A stretch of 64,000 nt of DNA. Origin: Hexactinellida sp. DTS-2022 (lineage: Eukaryota > Porifera > Hexactinellida). This document shows, piece after piece, positions 36,346 to 44,847 of the stretch (position 1 is its first letter; each line of letters opens with the position of its first letter). The notes beneath the pieces were generated by a model. It saw nothing but the letters and a program-made list of their open reading frames with translations, ran no database searches and was not told the origin of the DNA. The translations under genes were made by a program, and so were the position numbers. The DNA is taken from NCBI GenBank assembly GCA_028753945.1, contig JAPNXP010000002.1, positions 15,499,330-15,563,329 of the forward strand. The letters are read 5' to 3'.

Positions 36346-38022
36346 ATAACGCTGTTATTACAGGAGCTGTTTAAACACAAAGAGACGCTTATCGTGATTC
36401 CGCTATTTCTGCTGGCAACTGCTATTCTGCTGTTCCACCTATTCCGGATAGTCAAACAGGTAACTATCAATAGGCCCCCCCCACTTAACAGCTGTTATAA
36501 CTGCCTATAGCCCATTCTCTACTGGCTGAATGCGGTTAATATCATGGAGCTGGGCACGCTACTGGTGACGCTAACTATTCGGGAGTACCTGGGTCTCAAT
36601 CTGGACCGGGCGGCCCTGGCGCTGTTCCTGGGGTACGGGGCCATGTTCCTCTCCTTCAAGAGGTACGCCTGGAGCGGCCTATACGTCACCATGTTCCTAG
36701 AGGTCATCACTTCCATGATAAAGGTCAGTTTAGCCATATTATAGCTAACCGTGTGACGTAATGTTATTATGCTATAGACGATACTGGTGTTCCTGCCCAT
36801 TCTGTTCGCGTACGTAATTATATTCTTTCTGATGGTGAGTCCTGGTAGAGGGTTTGCCACCATTCCAATCTCCCTTGTGCGTATCCCGGTTATGCTGGTT
36901 GGCGAGCTGGACTTCTACGACAGTTTTCTGACGGAAGCGAACTGCTACAGAAATAAGGAAATGGTATACGCGATTCTAATAATATTCATATTCGGGATAA
37001 CCATCTCCCTCGCAAACCTACTCGTGAGTTCCTAGCTACGCATTGGGTAGAATGGAATGCTATGTGCTGTGTAGATCGGATTGGCTGTCGGGGACATAGA
37101 CAACATTCTCAGACAGGCCGTGGTATCCAAGAGCATCGAGCAGGTCAACTGGCTGACCGAGTTTGAGCTGGGACCCATATATCCGCTCTTCCGGAAGTGG
37201 ATCCGCTGGGACCACCTCACCGTGTTCCCGAATCGGAAGAGACAGCTCATATCAAAGGTACACACCGACAAACCGGAACTATAACACATATAAACCGGAA
37301 CTGTAACTATAACACCTATAAACCGGAACTGTAACTATAACACCTATAAACCGGAACTGTAACTATAACACCTATAAAGCGGAACTATAACTATAACACC
37401 TCTTAACCGGAACTGTAACTATAACACCTGCAAACCAGAACTATAACTATAACACCTATAAAGCGGAACTATAACTATAACACCTCTTAACTGGAACTAT
37501 AACTATGACACCTGTATACCGGAACTATAACTATAACACCTCTTAACAGGAACTGTAACTATAACACCTCTTAACAGGAACTATAACTATAACACCTCTT
37601 AACAGGAACTATAACTATAACACCTATAACCGGAACTGTAACTAACAGCTGTCTCTAGGTGATAGCCCCGATAGACGTGTTTGGACTGTTCAGCCAGGTG
37701 TACACCTCTCAGGACAAACTTAAGTCTGACATTTCAGATCCGAACCTGCTCTTCCTGGTCGGACTCAAGGAGGAGAACAACAATCTAAAGATGCAGTGAG
37801 TACCCTTGTTGTTGTTGTTGTTGTTGTTGTGTTTACCATTGCTCTAGGCTGCAGCACGCTACTGACGAGATATCGAATCTACAGACGAGTGTCAACAAGC
37901 TCTCGGGAGTTCTACAGAAGTTGGATGAGAAGATGGACTCGCTTCTGGGGTCCCAATTCGACCCTCGGACCCTCCCACGGTCCCCAATCCAGGAGCGCCG
38001 TCTCAGCAAACACAACAGCTGA
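22253..38022 (+). CDS. TRPA1-like: TRPA1-like ankyrin-repeat cation channel
   Basis: A cation channel for chemical or thermal stimuli with many N-terminal ankyrin repeats. I place 23 exons: 22253-22269, 22482-22743, 23430-23561, 23611-23752, 24064-24250, 24659-24881, 25294-25555, 26039-26244, 26682-26936, 27221-27484, 27968-28173, 28221-28305, 28360-28419, 28629-28752, 28976-29106, 35454-35524, 35678-35993, 36364-36459, 36511-36723, 36778-37023, 37075-37257, 37659-37795, 37848-38022. The frame stays open for 1330 codons. Ankyrin repeats (SPLHYAATYDHLQSATLLQ, TALHQAATSGHKDTVLWLL) run to about residue 720. WREVMVLTSPI...FLPELAKVILE is the TRPA1 pre-S1 region, followed by S1 (ISILPFFLFLFLLTVEVFY), the pore VMLVGELDF and the family signature LIGLAVGDI. 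The C-terminus is a coiled coil. Intron 15 (29107-35453) contains two antisense genes. The exon 14-15 junction is least certain. Confidence 0.92.
22290..22434. mobile_element. Tc1/pogo-like MITE (AAACCGGTTTATT family) in TRPA1 intron 1
   Basis: CAGTCGAAACCGGTTTATTTC at the left and AAAAACCGGTTTCGACTG at the right are inverted. It occupies most of the intron. Confidence 0.8.
22752..22956. mobile_element. 205-bp hAT-like MITE inserted at the TRPA1 exon 2 donor
   Basis: Starts CAGTGGTGTTTTGCC and ends CCAAACATCACTG, between perfect 8-bp copies of GTACTGTG (22744-22751 and 22957-22964). The left copy is the splice donor of exon 2, so the target duplication created two identical donors flanking the element. 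The interior is rich in GGAGCGCCCCCCC and a run of more than 20 C. Confidence 0.88.
23020..23195. mobile_element. Tc1/pogo-like MITE (CAGTCAGGTTCT family) in TRPA1 intron 2
   Basis: Contains CAGGTTCTTATTGTAAGAAC, TTGTGTTCATAATAGAGAC and CACAATAAGCAGATTTGAACTG, matching 5779-5972. Confidence 0.65.
24251..24655. repeat. (GTT)n/(GTTATT)n microsatellite in TRPA1 intron 5
   Basis: Almost the whole intron is GTT, ATT and TGTGTTCTT units. Open frames reading poly-Val, poly-Leu or poly-Cys here are artefacts. Confidence 0.95.
25602..25955. repeat. Two MITEs in TRPA1 intron 7
   Basis: 25602-25731 is a TCGGTTATAAGAACAT element with the right part TTCTTATAACCGATATGATCTG. 25780-25955 is a GCGCTCCTAG-family element with palindromic ends (ACCAGGCTTTCACCCAGG ... 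ACACCCTGGGCT). Confidence 0.65.
26515..26654. mobile_element. MITE (TTATTAGCAACTAGC family) in TRPA1 intron 8
   Basis: CAGTGGAATTGCTTTATTAGC at the left and GCTAATAAAGCAATTCCCCTG at the right are inverted copies. It lies 27 bp before exon 9. A decayed relative is at 12620-12750. Confidence 0.78.
26955..27165. repeat. GCGCTCCTGG-family inverted-repeat element in TRPA1 intron 9
   Basis: ACCAGTGTATTATACAGAAAT ... ATCGCGCTCCTGGATAATTCC with an internal CTCCAAAAGGAGTATGA palindrome. It matches 16605-16795 and 32790-32990 closely. Confidence 0.7.
27485..27800. repeat. 43-bp tandem array duplicating the TRPA1 exon 10 splice donor
   Basis: Units read CTGTACAAGGTTAGATCCCA then a TATATAGCTATATAGCTATT filler. 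The first is the real exon end and donor (CTGTACAAG|GTTAGA at 27485). Further copies of the same junction lie at 27528, 27571, 27614, 27657, 27700 and 27743, with a diverged one near 27786. Confidence 0.93.
27915..27962. mobile_element. hAT-like MITE remnant abutting the TRPA1 exon 11 acceptor
   Basis: CAGTGGCCCCAACCTGGGGTCC ... TTGAAAAGGTTGTGATCTC corresponds to the reverse of the 72-bp element at 14711-14782. It ends five bases before the exon, so it supplies the sequence directly upstream of the acceptor AG at 27966-27967. Confidence 0.65.
28427..28960. repeat. (GTT)n microsatellites in TRPA1 introns 13 and 14
   Basis: GTT tracts lie on both sides of exon 14 (28629-28752). Confidence 0.93.
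29138..29412. repeat. (GTTT)n/(GTCT)n microsatellite
   Basis: About 65 tetranucleotide units begin 30 bp after TRPA1 exon 15. Confidence 0.95.
29555..29843. mobile_element. 289-bp hAT-like MITE with perfect 8-bp target duplication
   Basis: The inverted ends CATAGGCGTC and GACGCCTATG sit between perfect copies of GTATCAGC (29547-29554 and 29844-29851). The interior has subterminal GGGGGGGCC / GGCCCCCCC blocks in both orientations and no coding capacity. It lies in TRPA1 intron 15. Confidence 0.9.
29989..30328. mobile_element. Inverted-repeat element near the 3' end of the NHL gene
   Basis: The left end AATAAATAACTTGTTTATCATC and the right end GATGATAAACAAGTAATTTATT are inverted, with CCCCGTCCGCCCC and CCCGTCCGCCGTCCC inside each end. 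It begins about 10 bp beyond the NHL stop codon, so it probably provides that gene's 3' UTR and an AATAAA-like signal. Confidence 0.65.
30337..31590 (-). CDS. Coiled-coil/NHL-repeat protein (TRIM-NHL-like without RING)
   Basis: A single 417-codon exon. Residues 1-140 are charged and helical (LNRRREQLIAEHRERQEERR, MRERMVAEIETRMAQLEVSE), forming a long coiled coil. From about 145 to the end are NHL beta-propeller repeats (SVGKQGTGPGELFWPQGIAF, KVGKQGTGKGEFDSPHQLTV, VADSGNHRVVVM, ILISDSAANSIKVFS, RGITVTNNNKIICAS). No RING or B-box cysteines precede the coiled coil, so ubiquitin-ligase activity is not expected. NHL propellers usually bind RNA or protein. The intronless structure inside intron 15 of TRPA1, on the opposite strand, suggests a retrocopy or a member of an expanded intronless family. 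I recall close relatives in sponges but cannot check. Confidence 0.88.
   Translation of the reverse strand: MAERYPEVPLPTDPIEARIHAKFDQLIVCLNRRREQLIAEHRERQEERRAATTTRVRTVRELADTRAHLQTQMKENLLRSMRERMVAEIETRMAQLEVSEREVEVLFECHTRQLEETISALGHLAEREIVPVPIPNYPALLHPRISVGKQGTGPGELFWPQGIAFDERTQLIYVANGYPLFPFSGCINVFSVTGEYINTFCKGQVKQPEGIAINGDEVYVSDSALHSILHFKLPGFRLITKVGKQGTGKGEFDSPHQLTVAPNGSVFVADSGNHRVVVMTNKLELQMSISHASMTKPYDVKLLGNEVFVLSCSDNPCVHVFSQSGEKLRSLITSGRWENEQVVRGYFFCFDKQQNILISDSAANSIKVFSREGALLHTLGNTQGEDRRIMPRGITVTNNNKIICASSGTKFRLHIFC
31743..35396 (-). CDS. TMTC4-like: TMTC4-like transmembrane and TPR protein
   Basis: TMTC proteins are ER membrane proteins implicated in O-mannosylation of cadherins. Seven exons (35396-35065, 34836-34431, 34375-33927, 33721-33560, 33349-33108, 32744-32439, 31891-31743) join in phase and total 2046 nt, giving 681 residues. 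The N-terminal half is multi-pass membrane (MLRILATVAVCAVLSN..., ALLFLLAVLAWRRS, AYLLALPFWLCFDWSLGCVP, GALVAVIVPFFPASNLLFRVGF). The lumenal motifs GEFVFDDAEAIL, SHDFWGNDIRSNRSHKSYRP and HPLHTEPVSGLVGRAELLSAL match TMTC4 best. The C-terminal half has TPRs (DQALNNLGNLLRDRGALTGA, AAAWMNKGIVETALGQLDQS, YPDALYNLGNLYLARGDAPG). It is wholly nested antisense in TRPA1 intron 15, and its start codon is only 57 bp from TRPA1 exon 16. Confidence 0.92.
31963..32309. repeat. Two MITEs in TMTC4 intron 6
   Basis: 31963-32155 is a GCGCTCCTGG-family element (CAGGAAATTATACAGGAC ... GGATAAACCCCTGGTG). 32169-32309 is an ACCGGTTATAAGAACATTC element ending TTCTTATACCTGGCATCTACTG. Confidence 0.65.
32790..32995. repeat. 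GCGCTCCT-family inverted-repeat element in TMTC4 intron 5
   Basis: CAGGGTATTATACAGCCATTTG is followed by a second partial copy of the same end (AATCAGTGTATTATACAGGC), then CATACGCCTAAATCACAAAT as in 16605-16795. Confidence 0.65.
34843..34936. repeat. Short minisatellite in TMTC4 intron 1
   Basis: About two and a half imperfect copies of GGTGTCAAGTGGTTAGGTGG then CGCATCAGA. Confidence 0.8.
35561..35662. mobile_element. Intact 102-bp hairpin MITE (CAGTCGACTCCGCTTAATAG family)
   Basis: The ends CAGTCGACTCCGCTTAATAG and CTATTAAGCGGAGTTGACTG are near-perfect inverted repeats flanked by TA on both sides. It fills TRPA1 intron 16, ending 15 bp before exon 17. Confidence 0.88.
36010..36345. repeat. 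(AAC)n microsatellites in TRPA1 intron 17
   Basis: Two AAC/ATA tracts (36010-36069 and 36276-36345), here AAC on the sense strand, opposite in sense to the GTT tracts in earlier introns of this gene. Confidence 0.9.
37268..37645. repeat. 28-bp minisatellite in TRPA1 intron 21
   Basis: About 13 imperfect units of AACCGGAACTGTAACTATAA then CACCTATA fill nearly the whole 401-bp intron. Confidence 0.92.
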
Positions 38023-38190
38023 TCGCAGCTGTAGAATTAGCCGCTTTATAGTGTACATAGCAATGCACCCTTTATGTATCTAGCCAGAATATATTATTCA
38101 TATTTATACTACGGCCCGCGTCCCAATAGAACAATTGACAATCAGCTATAATTGTGGTATCGAATTGCAATCAAATAACATTAACAGCTG
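38023..38190. other. 168-bp spacer between converging TRPA1 and HDAC stop codons
   Basis: AT-rich, with no AATAAA-type signal in clear position for either gene on inspection. The 3' UTRs of the two transcripts are likely to overlap. Confidence 0.6.
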
Positions 38191-41121
38191 TCATGACACC
38201 TCCATTGGTTCCTGTTTGGGATCAGCTGTTTCGCCCGCTTCCCCCGAATCCTGGGATTCTATCGGTCCTGTCTCCGCCCCCGCAGTCTAAGGTACATTAG
38301 TGTCAGTTCCGGTATATGCATATATTCACACCTCTATAGAGACAGTACCTGTTTGCTTGTTGTCTCGGGCGCATCAACTTCGGTAGCGACCGATCTAACG
38401 GAAATACAATAAAACAGGAAGTAATTAAAACAGACCCATATCGAATGTATAATTCCCGCGATTGCTATTCGCAGAGAATAGCAGAGAGACAGCCTGTGAT
38501 GTTTTGGAATTGCCGTTTGAGGAACTCTGGTAAAACAGCTGATTTCTTTGAAACATATCTCGACTGAGGCGCCGTAACTAGGAACTACTCTTGGTATCCA
38601 TTTGATACCAAACTAGGCTCCTTTAATTAACAAAATAGAAATTAATTATAAGCTAGTTGCAGACATAGTTCCAATTGGAACTAACTCACGTGTCTGGGGG
38701 TGTGTCCGCTGGCGGGGGGGAGGGCGGGCTCTCCTCTGGGGAGGGTCTCTGTCCCGTCTCCTGTGCGGGGGTCTAAATAGCGCGGGTAAATAACAACAAC
38801 AACAACAACAGGAGTATATTAACACCTCTACATTCCCGTGTCCCGTGTCGGTCTCCATGGAGTCAGCTGGCTGGGCGGGACTGGGGGCCTCGGGAGATCC
38901 GTCCTCCGGCACCTAGCTACAGGGTAGCAACCTTTGTGGGCGAATGGAATGTGTACTCACGGTGTCGTTACCAGACTCGGAGAGGAGTATTTTCAGCTTT
39001 TCCAGTCCCGTTCCCTCCTTGTCCTCCTCGCCCCTACTTCCGGTCTCCATCTGCTCAGCTGTCAGCTGATCCCCCGAGGAACAGGGCCCTATAGCCTCTC
39101 CTATTGTCTGTATAGACTGTATGGGCTGTATGGGCTGTATAGGCATAGTCTCTATAGGGTCAATAGGCTGTATAGGCTGTATAGGCTCTGCTGTAGGACG
39201 GGCTTCCTTGTCGGAGGCGAGAATCGAAGTTGCTTTCCGTTTCTGTTCGGCGGGCGGAACACTAAACACGCGCATTAACTAGCACCTGCATAGACTAATA
39301 GGATAATAGGATGTTACCTTATGTTGGTGCACTCTTCATCCCCGGAGGCGTAGGGGTCGTCCGTCCGGTCGATCAGCTGATCCGCTTCGTCCTGCGTCAT
39401 CCTCACGTCCGGGTCCGTCTAGGGGCGGGGCTAATGTGTCGCCAAGGTGTCACAATATGGAACTAACCTTTGGCGGGAGTATGGTGACGGCGTCGGGGGG
39501 CACAGGCTGCATTTGGACGGACGGAACGAATGTGAGCTCTTTGAGGTTCTTCAGGAGCTGCACCTTAATCTTGTCTAAGTATTCCTTGTTGTTGTGGTTA
39601 ACCATATTACTGGGGGAGATGTGCAGCTTGAAGTCGGGCCCGAAGTACTCGTAGTAATCGTTGTACGGGAGAACTATAAGGACCATGGATACCGGTAGGG
39701 TAGAAAGGTATGGAACTCACTGTTTGATATCTCAGAGTTGAGGGCAAGCGAGGTTTCGTAGGTCCAGCACCTGGCCACATTCCTTATGGTGTACCCCCCG
39801 CCCCCTAGCAACAGGAGAGGCACGTTGTAATGTCGCAGGAATTCCAGGCACTTCCCGTGTCCCTTGAGAGACAAATTGAAGCAACCGAGTCTGTCCCCTG
39901 CCAGGGAATCCGCGCCGCACTGTAGCACCACTGCCCCCGGGTCGTAGGTCTCCATAACCTTAGATATTATCTAGAGAGAGATCAGCTGAGTAGCTATTTA
40001 TAGCAGAGTTCTATTAGAGTTCTATTAATTTGTAATTTGTAATATCATATCCATGGTTTACAACAGCCCACTTACCGGCTCGAATATCTCTCTATAGGAG
40101 GAGTCCTCGATGCCGTCCCTAAGCGGGAAGTTGAGCGCATAGTAGCGTCCCTGGTTCGCGCCCACGTCCTTGAGGTCGCCTGTCCCTGGGAAGTACTCTC
40201 CGTACTTGTGGAACGAGACAGTCATAACTCGGTCGGTTGTGTAGAAAGCCTCCTCCACGCCGTCTCCATGGTGTATGTCGATGTCCACATACAGAACCCG
40301 CTGGTGGTACCTGTTGGATAACTTATAATCACATTCTGTATATCCGTGGTGTGTGTGTACTAACTTGAGCAGCTCTATGATCGCCAGGACGATGTCGTTA
40401 ACGTAGCAGAATCCTGACGCTTCGGATTTCTTGGCGTGGTGCAGTCCGCCCATCCAGTTAATGGCGATGTCCGTGTTGCCCTTGTTCAGCTTAACGGCAG
40501 ACGCTACAGGACCATGGATAAGCAGAGTTATAGAGTCACGCGTTACAAAGCGGAACTAACCGATAGAGCCGGCTGCCGTTATCTGACAGAACTCGAATAG
40601 TCCCTCAAACACGGGGCAATCCTCTCCCACATTAACTAAACACGAATAGAATAATACTGCATATCCATGGTTCCGATACACTACATTCCTGTCTCACTCA
40701 GCTATAAATAGAAGTGCTATAAATAGAACTCACATCTCTGCTTCTGTTTTATGAACTCGTGCATGTTGTCCGGTTTTATATTTCTTAGGAAATTAATGTA
40801 ATCCTCCGAATGGTACCGAATCATCTCGGCTGCCTCGACTCGGTGCGGCCTCTAAACAACAACAACAAGTAAATAACAACAACAACAACAACAGCACTCA
40901 CGTATATTTCCATTTTCCTGTAGAGTCCGTAGTTAAGCAGGAGATTGTGCGCCATTCTGATTCTGTGAGGTTTCATTGGGTGTCCCTGTCCGTAGTAGTA
41001 GTTACCGACATCTCCTAATGAAATGTATAATACAGCTTAAGGTAAACAACAACAACAACAACAACAAACCATCGTAGTAATAACAAACTCTCCGTCTCCC
41101 GCCACTGCTAGAAGTTGTCAT
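38191..41121 (-). CDS. HDAC1: Class I histone deacetylase (HDAC1/2-like) with long C-terminal tail
   Basis: A zinc-dependent lysine deacetylase of Sin3, NuRD and CoREST-type complexes. Fourteen exons (41121-41070, 41014-40902, 40851-40734, 40635-40561, 40503-40365, 40310-40076, 39970-39721, 39673-39468, 39418-39318, 39261-38961, 38912-38826, 38772-38690, 38394-38349, 38286-38191) total 1902 nt and give 633 residues, all phases matching. Catalytic landmarks are intact: [84 protein letters not shown] and [17 protein letters not shown]. The catalytic domain ends around residue 375. The tail is about 150 residues longer than in vertebrate HDAC1 (482) and contains an Ile-Gln-Pro repeat ([20 protein letters not shown]) and acidic Pro/Ser stretches. 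Introns hold three TATCCATGGT/ACCATGGATA words and three CTATAAATAG words. Confidence 0.95.
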
Positions 41122-41290
41122 TTAGCTAGCAACACAGGAATGTAGACAATAACAGTTCGAATACCAATCAACCAACTGTGTAACTAGGGATATTCCTTAG
41201 AACCGATTGCATCAACAGAGGTGACAATATAGTTTAATATTTATAACAAACATCAATATAGACTGGATAGTACTGTTCTAAATATAGAAT
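41122..41290. promoter_or_regulatory. 169-bp spacer: HDAC promoter region and Syntaxin 3' end
   Basis: Both flanking genes are on the minus strand, so the HDAC promoter must lie in or beyond this short stretch and overlap the Syntaxin 3' UTR. It contains TTATAACAAACATC and no recognisable core element. Confidence 0.5.
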
Positions 41291-43108
41291 CTATTTGTGT
41301 GTGAACACGCCGGCTATGCCCAGTACGATTAGAATCAGAATAACAAGAGCAACGAACACACTAACGATTACGCATATAACTATAACAGTCAGCTTTCTGG
41401 AGCTTTTCTATTGGAAGAGAGCAACAAATAACAACAGAGTATACTCGTATTATAACAACAGAGTATATTCGTATTATAACAACAGAGTATATTCGTATTA
41501 TAACAACAGAGTATATTCGTATTATAACAACAGAGTATATTCGTATTATAACAACAGAGTATATTCGTATTATAACAACAGAGTATATTCGTATTGTAAC
41601 AACAGAGTATATTCGTATTATAACAACAGAGTATATTCGTATTATAACAACAGAGTATATTCGTATTATAACAACAGAGTATATTCGTATTATAACAACA
41701 GAGTATATTCGTATTATAACACCTCTGTTTACCTGATACTTGTGTGCTTTCACCACTTCGCGCTCCCCCTTGTGTACGGCCAGATTTGCGGTTTCCACAT
41801 GCGCCTCTATATTATCTAAGGAGCGCATTAACGGGATTACAGGGCACATTCCAACCTACCAATCATGTCTCCTTGGTCCTGTATCATAATCCCGATGTCC
41901 CGGAACATGTCGCCGAGTCCGACTATGTCTGTCTACAAACAGAATAACAGCTGTGCGAGAATTGCTATAAATAGAAGAGAATACCTCGATTTGTCGGAGA
42001 GCAGTTTCCCGCTCCTCCAGCTGCGCCAACTGCTCCTGGCCCCGCGCCATCGTCTGCGCCTGCGCCATCCTAACAACAACAACAATAATAACAACAATAG
42101 TAAGTTATCACAACAACAACCATCCTAACAACAACACAATAACAACAACAATAACAACAACAACCCTAACAACACAATAAGAACAACAACAACAATAACA
42201 ACAACAATAATACTACACACAATAACAACAACAACAATAATAAGTTATCACAACAACAATAACAACTAGCTACCTGTCCTGGGGTATTAGCAAATTCTTT
42301 TCGTCGGTTTGGTAACTAGGGGACTCAAACCCGGAGCTTGCCCTTTCTCGGGCGATCGACTCTCTCTCTTTGCGAACTAAAGTCTGAATAACAATAAACA
42401 CAAATGTGCTATAAATAGAGTTCTATAAATAGATACCTCTTGAGCGAGCTTGAATCTTTCAATTATTTCTTTGAAGTTCTTCTTTATTCTGTCCAGCTGC
42501 ATCTTACGAGTCTAATAACAAAATAAACAACAACAACAACAACAAATAAGTTGGTATTTACCCTATCGCCGGATTGTCTGACTTGATTCTCGAACTTTTC
42601 CAGATCATCCCTGGTCATTTTGAGGAGAGAGGTTGTATCCTCTTTCAAATAGGAACTATAAACAACAACAACAACAACAACAATATAAGAATAAGAATAG
42701 TTCTATAATTAGAACAGTTCTACCAAACACAACTCACAGTTCCGATCTAATCCTGCTAGCGTCAGCTGTTCCCAACCGCTTTATCATCCTCTCCATTTCG
42801 GCAACTACACAAGTAAATAAACAAACAAACAAACAAATAAGTAAGTAAACAAACACCCAAACGAACGAACAAACAAACACACACACTAACAAACAAACAA
42901 ACAAACATTAAACAAACAAACATTAAACAAACAAACAAACAAACAAACAAATAGACAAACAAACAAACAAACAGACAAACAGACAAACACAATAACAAAC
43001 AAACAAACAAACAAACAAACACATAAACAAACAAACAAACAACAAACCATTGCGTGTGATGTGCTGTATGTTCTGAGACAGGAGATTTGCTAGTCTGTCT
43101 GTATCCAT
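41291..43108 (-). CDS. STX7/12-like: Syntaxin-7/12-like Qa-SNARE
   Basis: A SNARE for endosomal membrane fusion. Nine exons (43108-43048, 42804-42738, 42655-42562, 42511-42437, 42383-42274, 42069-41985, 41932-41860, 41815-41733, 41407-41291) total 765 nt and give 254 residues in continuous frame. The N-terminal part is an Habc-like helical region (MDTDRLANLLSQNIQHITRN, VAEMERMIKRLGTADASR, TRKMQLDRIKKNFKEIIERF). The SNARE motif runs through QLAQLEERETALRQIETDIV, LGDMFRDIGIMIQDQGDMID and NIEAHVETANLAVHKGEREV, with the central glutamine present (IQDQGD). A tail anchor (VIVICVIVSVFVALVILILI) precedes a short lumenal end (VFTHK). The sequence fits the Syntaxin 7/12 group better than plasma-membrane syntaxin 1. 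Intron 8 carries a 24-bp minisatellite. Confidence 0.93.
41415..41726. repeat. 24-bp minisatellite in Syntaxin intron 8
   Basis: Thirteen near-identical units of ATAACAACAGAGTATATTCG then TATT, with single changes in the first (ATACTCG) and in one internal unit (GTAACAAC). It fills almost the whole intron before the tail-anchor exon. Confidence 0.96.
42070..42262. repeat. (AAC)n microsatellite in Syntaxin intron 5
   Basis: AACAACAAT/AATAAC units in several blocks. Confidence 0.9.
42808..43045. repeat. (AAAC)n microsatellite in Syntaxin intron 1
   Basis: AAAC units with AGAC, GAAC and ATTAAAC interruptions fill the intron. Confidence 0.93.
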
Positions 43109-43677
43109 ATCTGAGGTATCTATAGCAACGCTCTGGTATTTATTTATTACAGCGGATTATATTATATTATAATTATCCCGTGTGACTAGTTACTAATCCT
43201 ATCTGCCCAGATACCGTTAGCGTACTTAGGAATGCGATAAGCATAATATAAATAGTACCTCCTCTATCCTGATAAGCAGTATAGTGCATACAATTAACAG
43301 CTAATTAAAGGCACAAATGTAAACCGACAGTTCCCATAAAGTCCTTTCTATTGTTGATAGGCAACAGACAAATGTTATATATAGAACAGAACTAATAGGT
43401 TATTCCTCGTACCCCAGTGTGATAGCAAGATAAGTTATTTAGTTATTAACGTAGGGACCCACTCTCGCACTAATTAAAAATTGACAAAAATCTAAAATTA
43501 GAGCTGTGCCGGACCCACTGTTTCCTTAATAAATTTAAAATATGAAAATACTAAAATATTATATGCAAAACTATAAAAATATTACGTATATGCAAAGCTA
43601 TAGAATATAATACACACACACACTATAAGACAATAGGAATCAGCTAACGTAGTTGCTGCATGGCAGCTATAATAGCA
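43109..43677. other. Spacer upstream of Syntaxin
   Basis: AT-rich. It holds the Syntaxin promoter and the 3' end of the next gene. At 43486-43511 lies AAAATCTAAAATTAGAGCTG TGCCGG, which recurs at 44865-44890 on the far side of the intronless TRAF-like gene. No other structure is clear. Confidence 0.5.
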
Positions 43678-44847
43678 TCAGTTGTAGGGCGTCTTGAACA
43701 GAAGCTGTATTTCGATAGTTCCGTTGTTGTTGTGCTCCTCAGCCAGCAACACCTTAGGGGGAATATTCGTCAATTTGATTGGTTCATTGTCCGTAAACTG
43801 AGAGGTGTTAATCTCTCGCAGCCAATCAGCTTTCCTGTTAGTTGGGTTCACAATAATAACTTCGCACTTTCCTCCCGAAGGCCACTTAGGATTTATCTTT
43901 TTTGCCACATTTTCTGCCACAGGCCTTCCATATTCATCATATTGTCCATGAGGATAATTTGCATTCTGTTGTATTCGATGTGGCTGCATGGTAAACATGC
44001 CTTGCAGTTGCTGCTGCTGTAAGGCAGCAGCAGCCACAGAAACCAACTGAAGAGTTACTTTATCAGCTGACTCTACCACCAGCTGGGGATTCAGCTGAAG
44101 AGAGTCCAGCTCAAAGGTAGGACCAATTAAAGTGTTATTCGCACCGTGCATAGCTCGCCCAGCTGGCATAGCTTTATCGAAAACTTGAAGCATTTGAACA
44201 ATCTGATCCCTCTGGGTAATCCTCCACAAGACCCCATTGGGTCTCAAGTACTCCCTCTCTGCCCACAGGCTATTAACAGACTCCTGCAGGTCCAGAATGG
44301 CCTCCCCCTGAACACTGTTGGCTTTCTCCAGCTGCTCTATCTTGTGTGTCATGTAGGCACTCATGAGTTCTGTGTGGTACTCCTTGCAGTCGCCCCTGTG
44401 GGTGGGCAGGTCCCCGCGTCTCAGGCGCGTCGCACATCCGTACACAGAGTATCCGCAGGCAACCACGAGACACCCACACACATTCAGGTGCACTGCCACC
44501 TGCCCAAGCGAGCCCTCCCAGACACAGCCCCGGGACTTGAGAGGACACACGCACCTCAGATCCGACACCATTGTCCGGACGGTCCCCACGGTCTGGGCCC
44601 CCTTCCCGAGCCCCACGCAGACCTCACACCCCATGGCGGCGCCGGCGGGTGTGTTGCACGCGTCGCGCATAAACCCCGAGCAGAAGTAGCACAATAACAA
44701 TTGTAGCTCTATGCTGGAGAGCTGCTGTGTGACTATCTCCCGTCGGTAGCCGGCCAGCTGGCCCTCCCCGAAGGCCTGCTGGACCAGGGATGGGGTCAGG
44801 TACAGCGCCTCGACGCTGTCCAGTGCCAACAGAGCGTTATCCGCCAT
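43678..44847 (-). CDS. TRAF-type zinc-finger/coiled-coil protein (intronless)
   Basis: One exon of 389 codons. The N-terminus has a degenerate RING-like cysteine set (LLLCYFCSGFMRDACN, GCEVCVGLG). A TRAF-type zinc-finger array follows (RCVCPLKSRGCVWEGSLGQV, VHLNVCGCLVVACGYSVYGC, RLRRGDLPTHRGDC), the pattern by which TRAFs relay receptor signals. A coiled coil comes next (THKIEQLEKANSVQGEAILD), then an unrecognised region with a Gln stretch (AAAALQQQQLQGMF) and a C-terminus (KWPSGGKCEVIIVNP, IPPKVLLAEEHNNNGTIEIQ) that I cannot match to a MATH domain. RING function is doubtful because the spacing of the first cysteines is odd. The lack of introns, unlike most neighbours, and near-direct repeats on both sides raise the possibility of a retrocopy. 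Confidence 0.8.
   Translation of the reverse strand: MADNALLALDSVEALYLTPSLVQQAFGEGQLAGYRREIVTQQLSSIELQLLLCYFCSGFMRDACNTPAGAAMGCEVCVGLGKGAQTVGTVRTMVSDLRCVCPLKSRGCVWEGSLGQVAVHLNVCGCLVVACGYSVYGCATRLRRGDLPTHRGDCKEYHTELMSAYMTHKIEQLEKANSVQGEAILDLQESVNSLWAEREYLRPNGVLWRITQRDQIVQMLQVFDKAMPAGRAMHGANNTLIGPTFELDSLQLNPQLVVESADKVTLQLVSVAAAALQQQQLQGMFTMQPHRIQQNANYPHGQYDEYGRPVAENVAKKINPKWPSGGKCEVIIVNPTNRKADWLREINTSQFTDNEPIKLTNIPPKVLLAEEHNNNGTIEIQLLFKTPYN

Noticed and set aside
36837-36845. Strong donor-like ATG|GTGAGT inside the TRPA1 pore exon
   Set aside because: The frame continues through the pore loop and S6 to the next real donor at 37024 with good family similarity; using this donor would delete the pore.
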